A model generated the notes under the pieces. That model saw nothing but the letters and a program-made list of their open reading frames with translations. It was not told the origin of the DNA and searched no databases. A stretch of DNA of 5,492 nucleotides from contig DAOWDD010000038.1 of the NCBI GenBank assembly GCA_030639215.1, forward strand, positions 1-5,492, given 5' to 3'. Numbering within the stretch: the stretch's first letter is position 1; the number at the start of each line of letters is the position of its first letter. The position numbers and the translations under genes are program-made. Shown here piece by piece: positions 5,223 to 5,492 of this stretch. The DNA comes from Dehalococcoidia bacterium. Lineage in GTDB: Bacteria > Chloroflexota > Dehalococcoidia > Dehalococcoidales > UBA5760.

Positions 5223-5492
5223 ATGAGATTATCAAAACGCATAGCGGGTCTCCCGCCCTATTTCTACCGGGAGATTACGCGCAAGATTGCCGAGAAAAGG
5301 GCCAGGGGTGAAGAGATAATCAGCTTCGCTATCGGTGACCCTGATTCCCCCACACCAGCCCACATAATCAACCGCCTGTGCCAGGCGGCGCAGGACCCGG
5401 CCAACCACCAATACCCGGAGAGTGATGGACTTCCCGAATTACGCCGGGCAATAGCTGGATGGTACGAAAAACGCTTTGGCGTCTCCCTTGAC
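5223..5492 (+). CDS. dapL: LL-diaminopimelate aminotransferase, N-terminal part cut by the window end
   Basis: PLP-dependent class I aminotransferase. DapL converts tetrahydrodipicolinate, with glutamate as amino donor, directly to LL-diaminopimelate, bypassing the succinyl or acetyl branches. Only 90 codons are visible, of about 390 expected for the family. The ATG at 5223 is 4 bp after the dapF stop, with GAGG (5210-5213) inside the end of dapF, 9 nt upstream. The protein starts MRLSKRIAGLPPYFYREI, then has EEIISFAIGDPDSPTP (30-45) and HQYPESDGLPELRRAIAGWY (62-81), both typical of the N-terminal arm and substrate pocket of this aminotransferase group. The PLP lysine and most catalytic residues lie outside the window. 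Position next to dapF strongly favours DapL, but a related alanine or aspartate aminotransferase is not excluded from the fragment alone. Confidence 0.85.
   Translation, partial: MRLSKRIAGLPPYFYREITRKIAEKRARGEEIISFAIGDPDSPTPAHIINRLCQAAQDPANHQYPESDGLPELRRAIAGWYEKRFGVSLD

Overview
The window is a compact stretch of bacterial chromosome with six protein-coding genes, all on the + strand. No RNA gene, mobile element, CRISPR array or phage gene is visible. Base composition looks close to half G+C. ATA, CTA and AGG codons are frequent, and four of the five visible stop codons are TAG. Three things suggest the Chloroflexota, most likely a Dehalococcoidia-type lineage: an archaeal-type phosphoglycerate mutase inside the glycolytic operon, a DapF/DapL pair, and MiaA wording such as 'GGSGQY...EGWGVPEVPP'. 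This placement rests on remembered family resemblance, not on a search.

Positions 2-3172 form a lower-glycolysis/gluconeogenesis operon: pgk (phosphoglycerate kinase), apgM (cofactor-independent phosphoglycerate mutase of the archaeal/AlkP-superfamily type) and tpiA (triosephosphate isomerase). The genes are 2 bp and 10 bp apart, and each downstream Shine-Dalgarno sequence lies in or across the end of the preceding gene, which suggests co-transcription and coupled translation. TpiA interconverts DHAP and GAP, Pgk interconverts 1,3-bisphosphoglycerate and 3-phosphoglycerate, and ApgM interconverts 3- and 2-phosphoglycerate. The step between TpiA and Pgk (GAPDH) is not in the window and may lie upstream.

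Positions 3173-3322 are a 150-bp non-coding gap with small inverted repeats and a weak promoter-like sequence. miaA (tRNA dimethylallyltransferase) follows at 3323-4270.

After a 75-bp gap with a perfect TATAAT box comes a lysine/diaminopimelate pair: dapF (diaminopimelate epimerase) and, 4 bp later, the first 90 codons of dapL (LL-diaminopimelate aminotransferase), cut off by the window end. DapL makes LL-DAP directly from tetrahydrodipicolinate and DapF epimerises it to meso-DAP, so the pair is a two-step module that needs no acylated intermediates.

I found no undescribed system. The window is housekeeping sequence. The points most worth checking are the archaeal-type mutase between pgk and tpiA, a Ser in place of the usual Asp in the nucleotide-binding GGGD motif of Pgk, the structured gap before miaA, and the promoter and weak ribosome-binding site of dapF.
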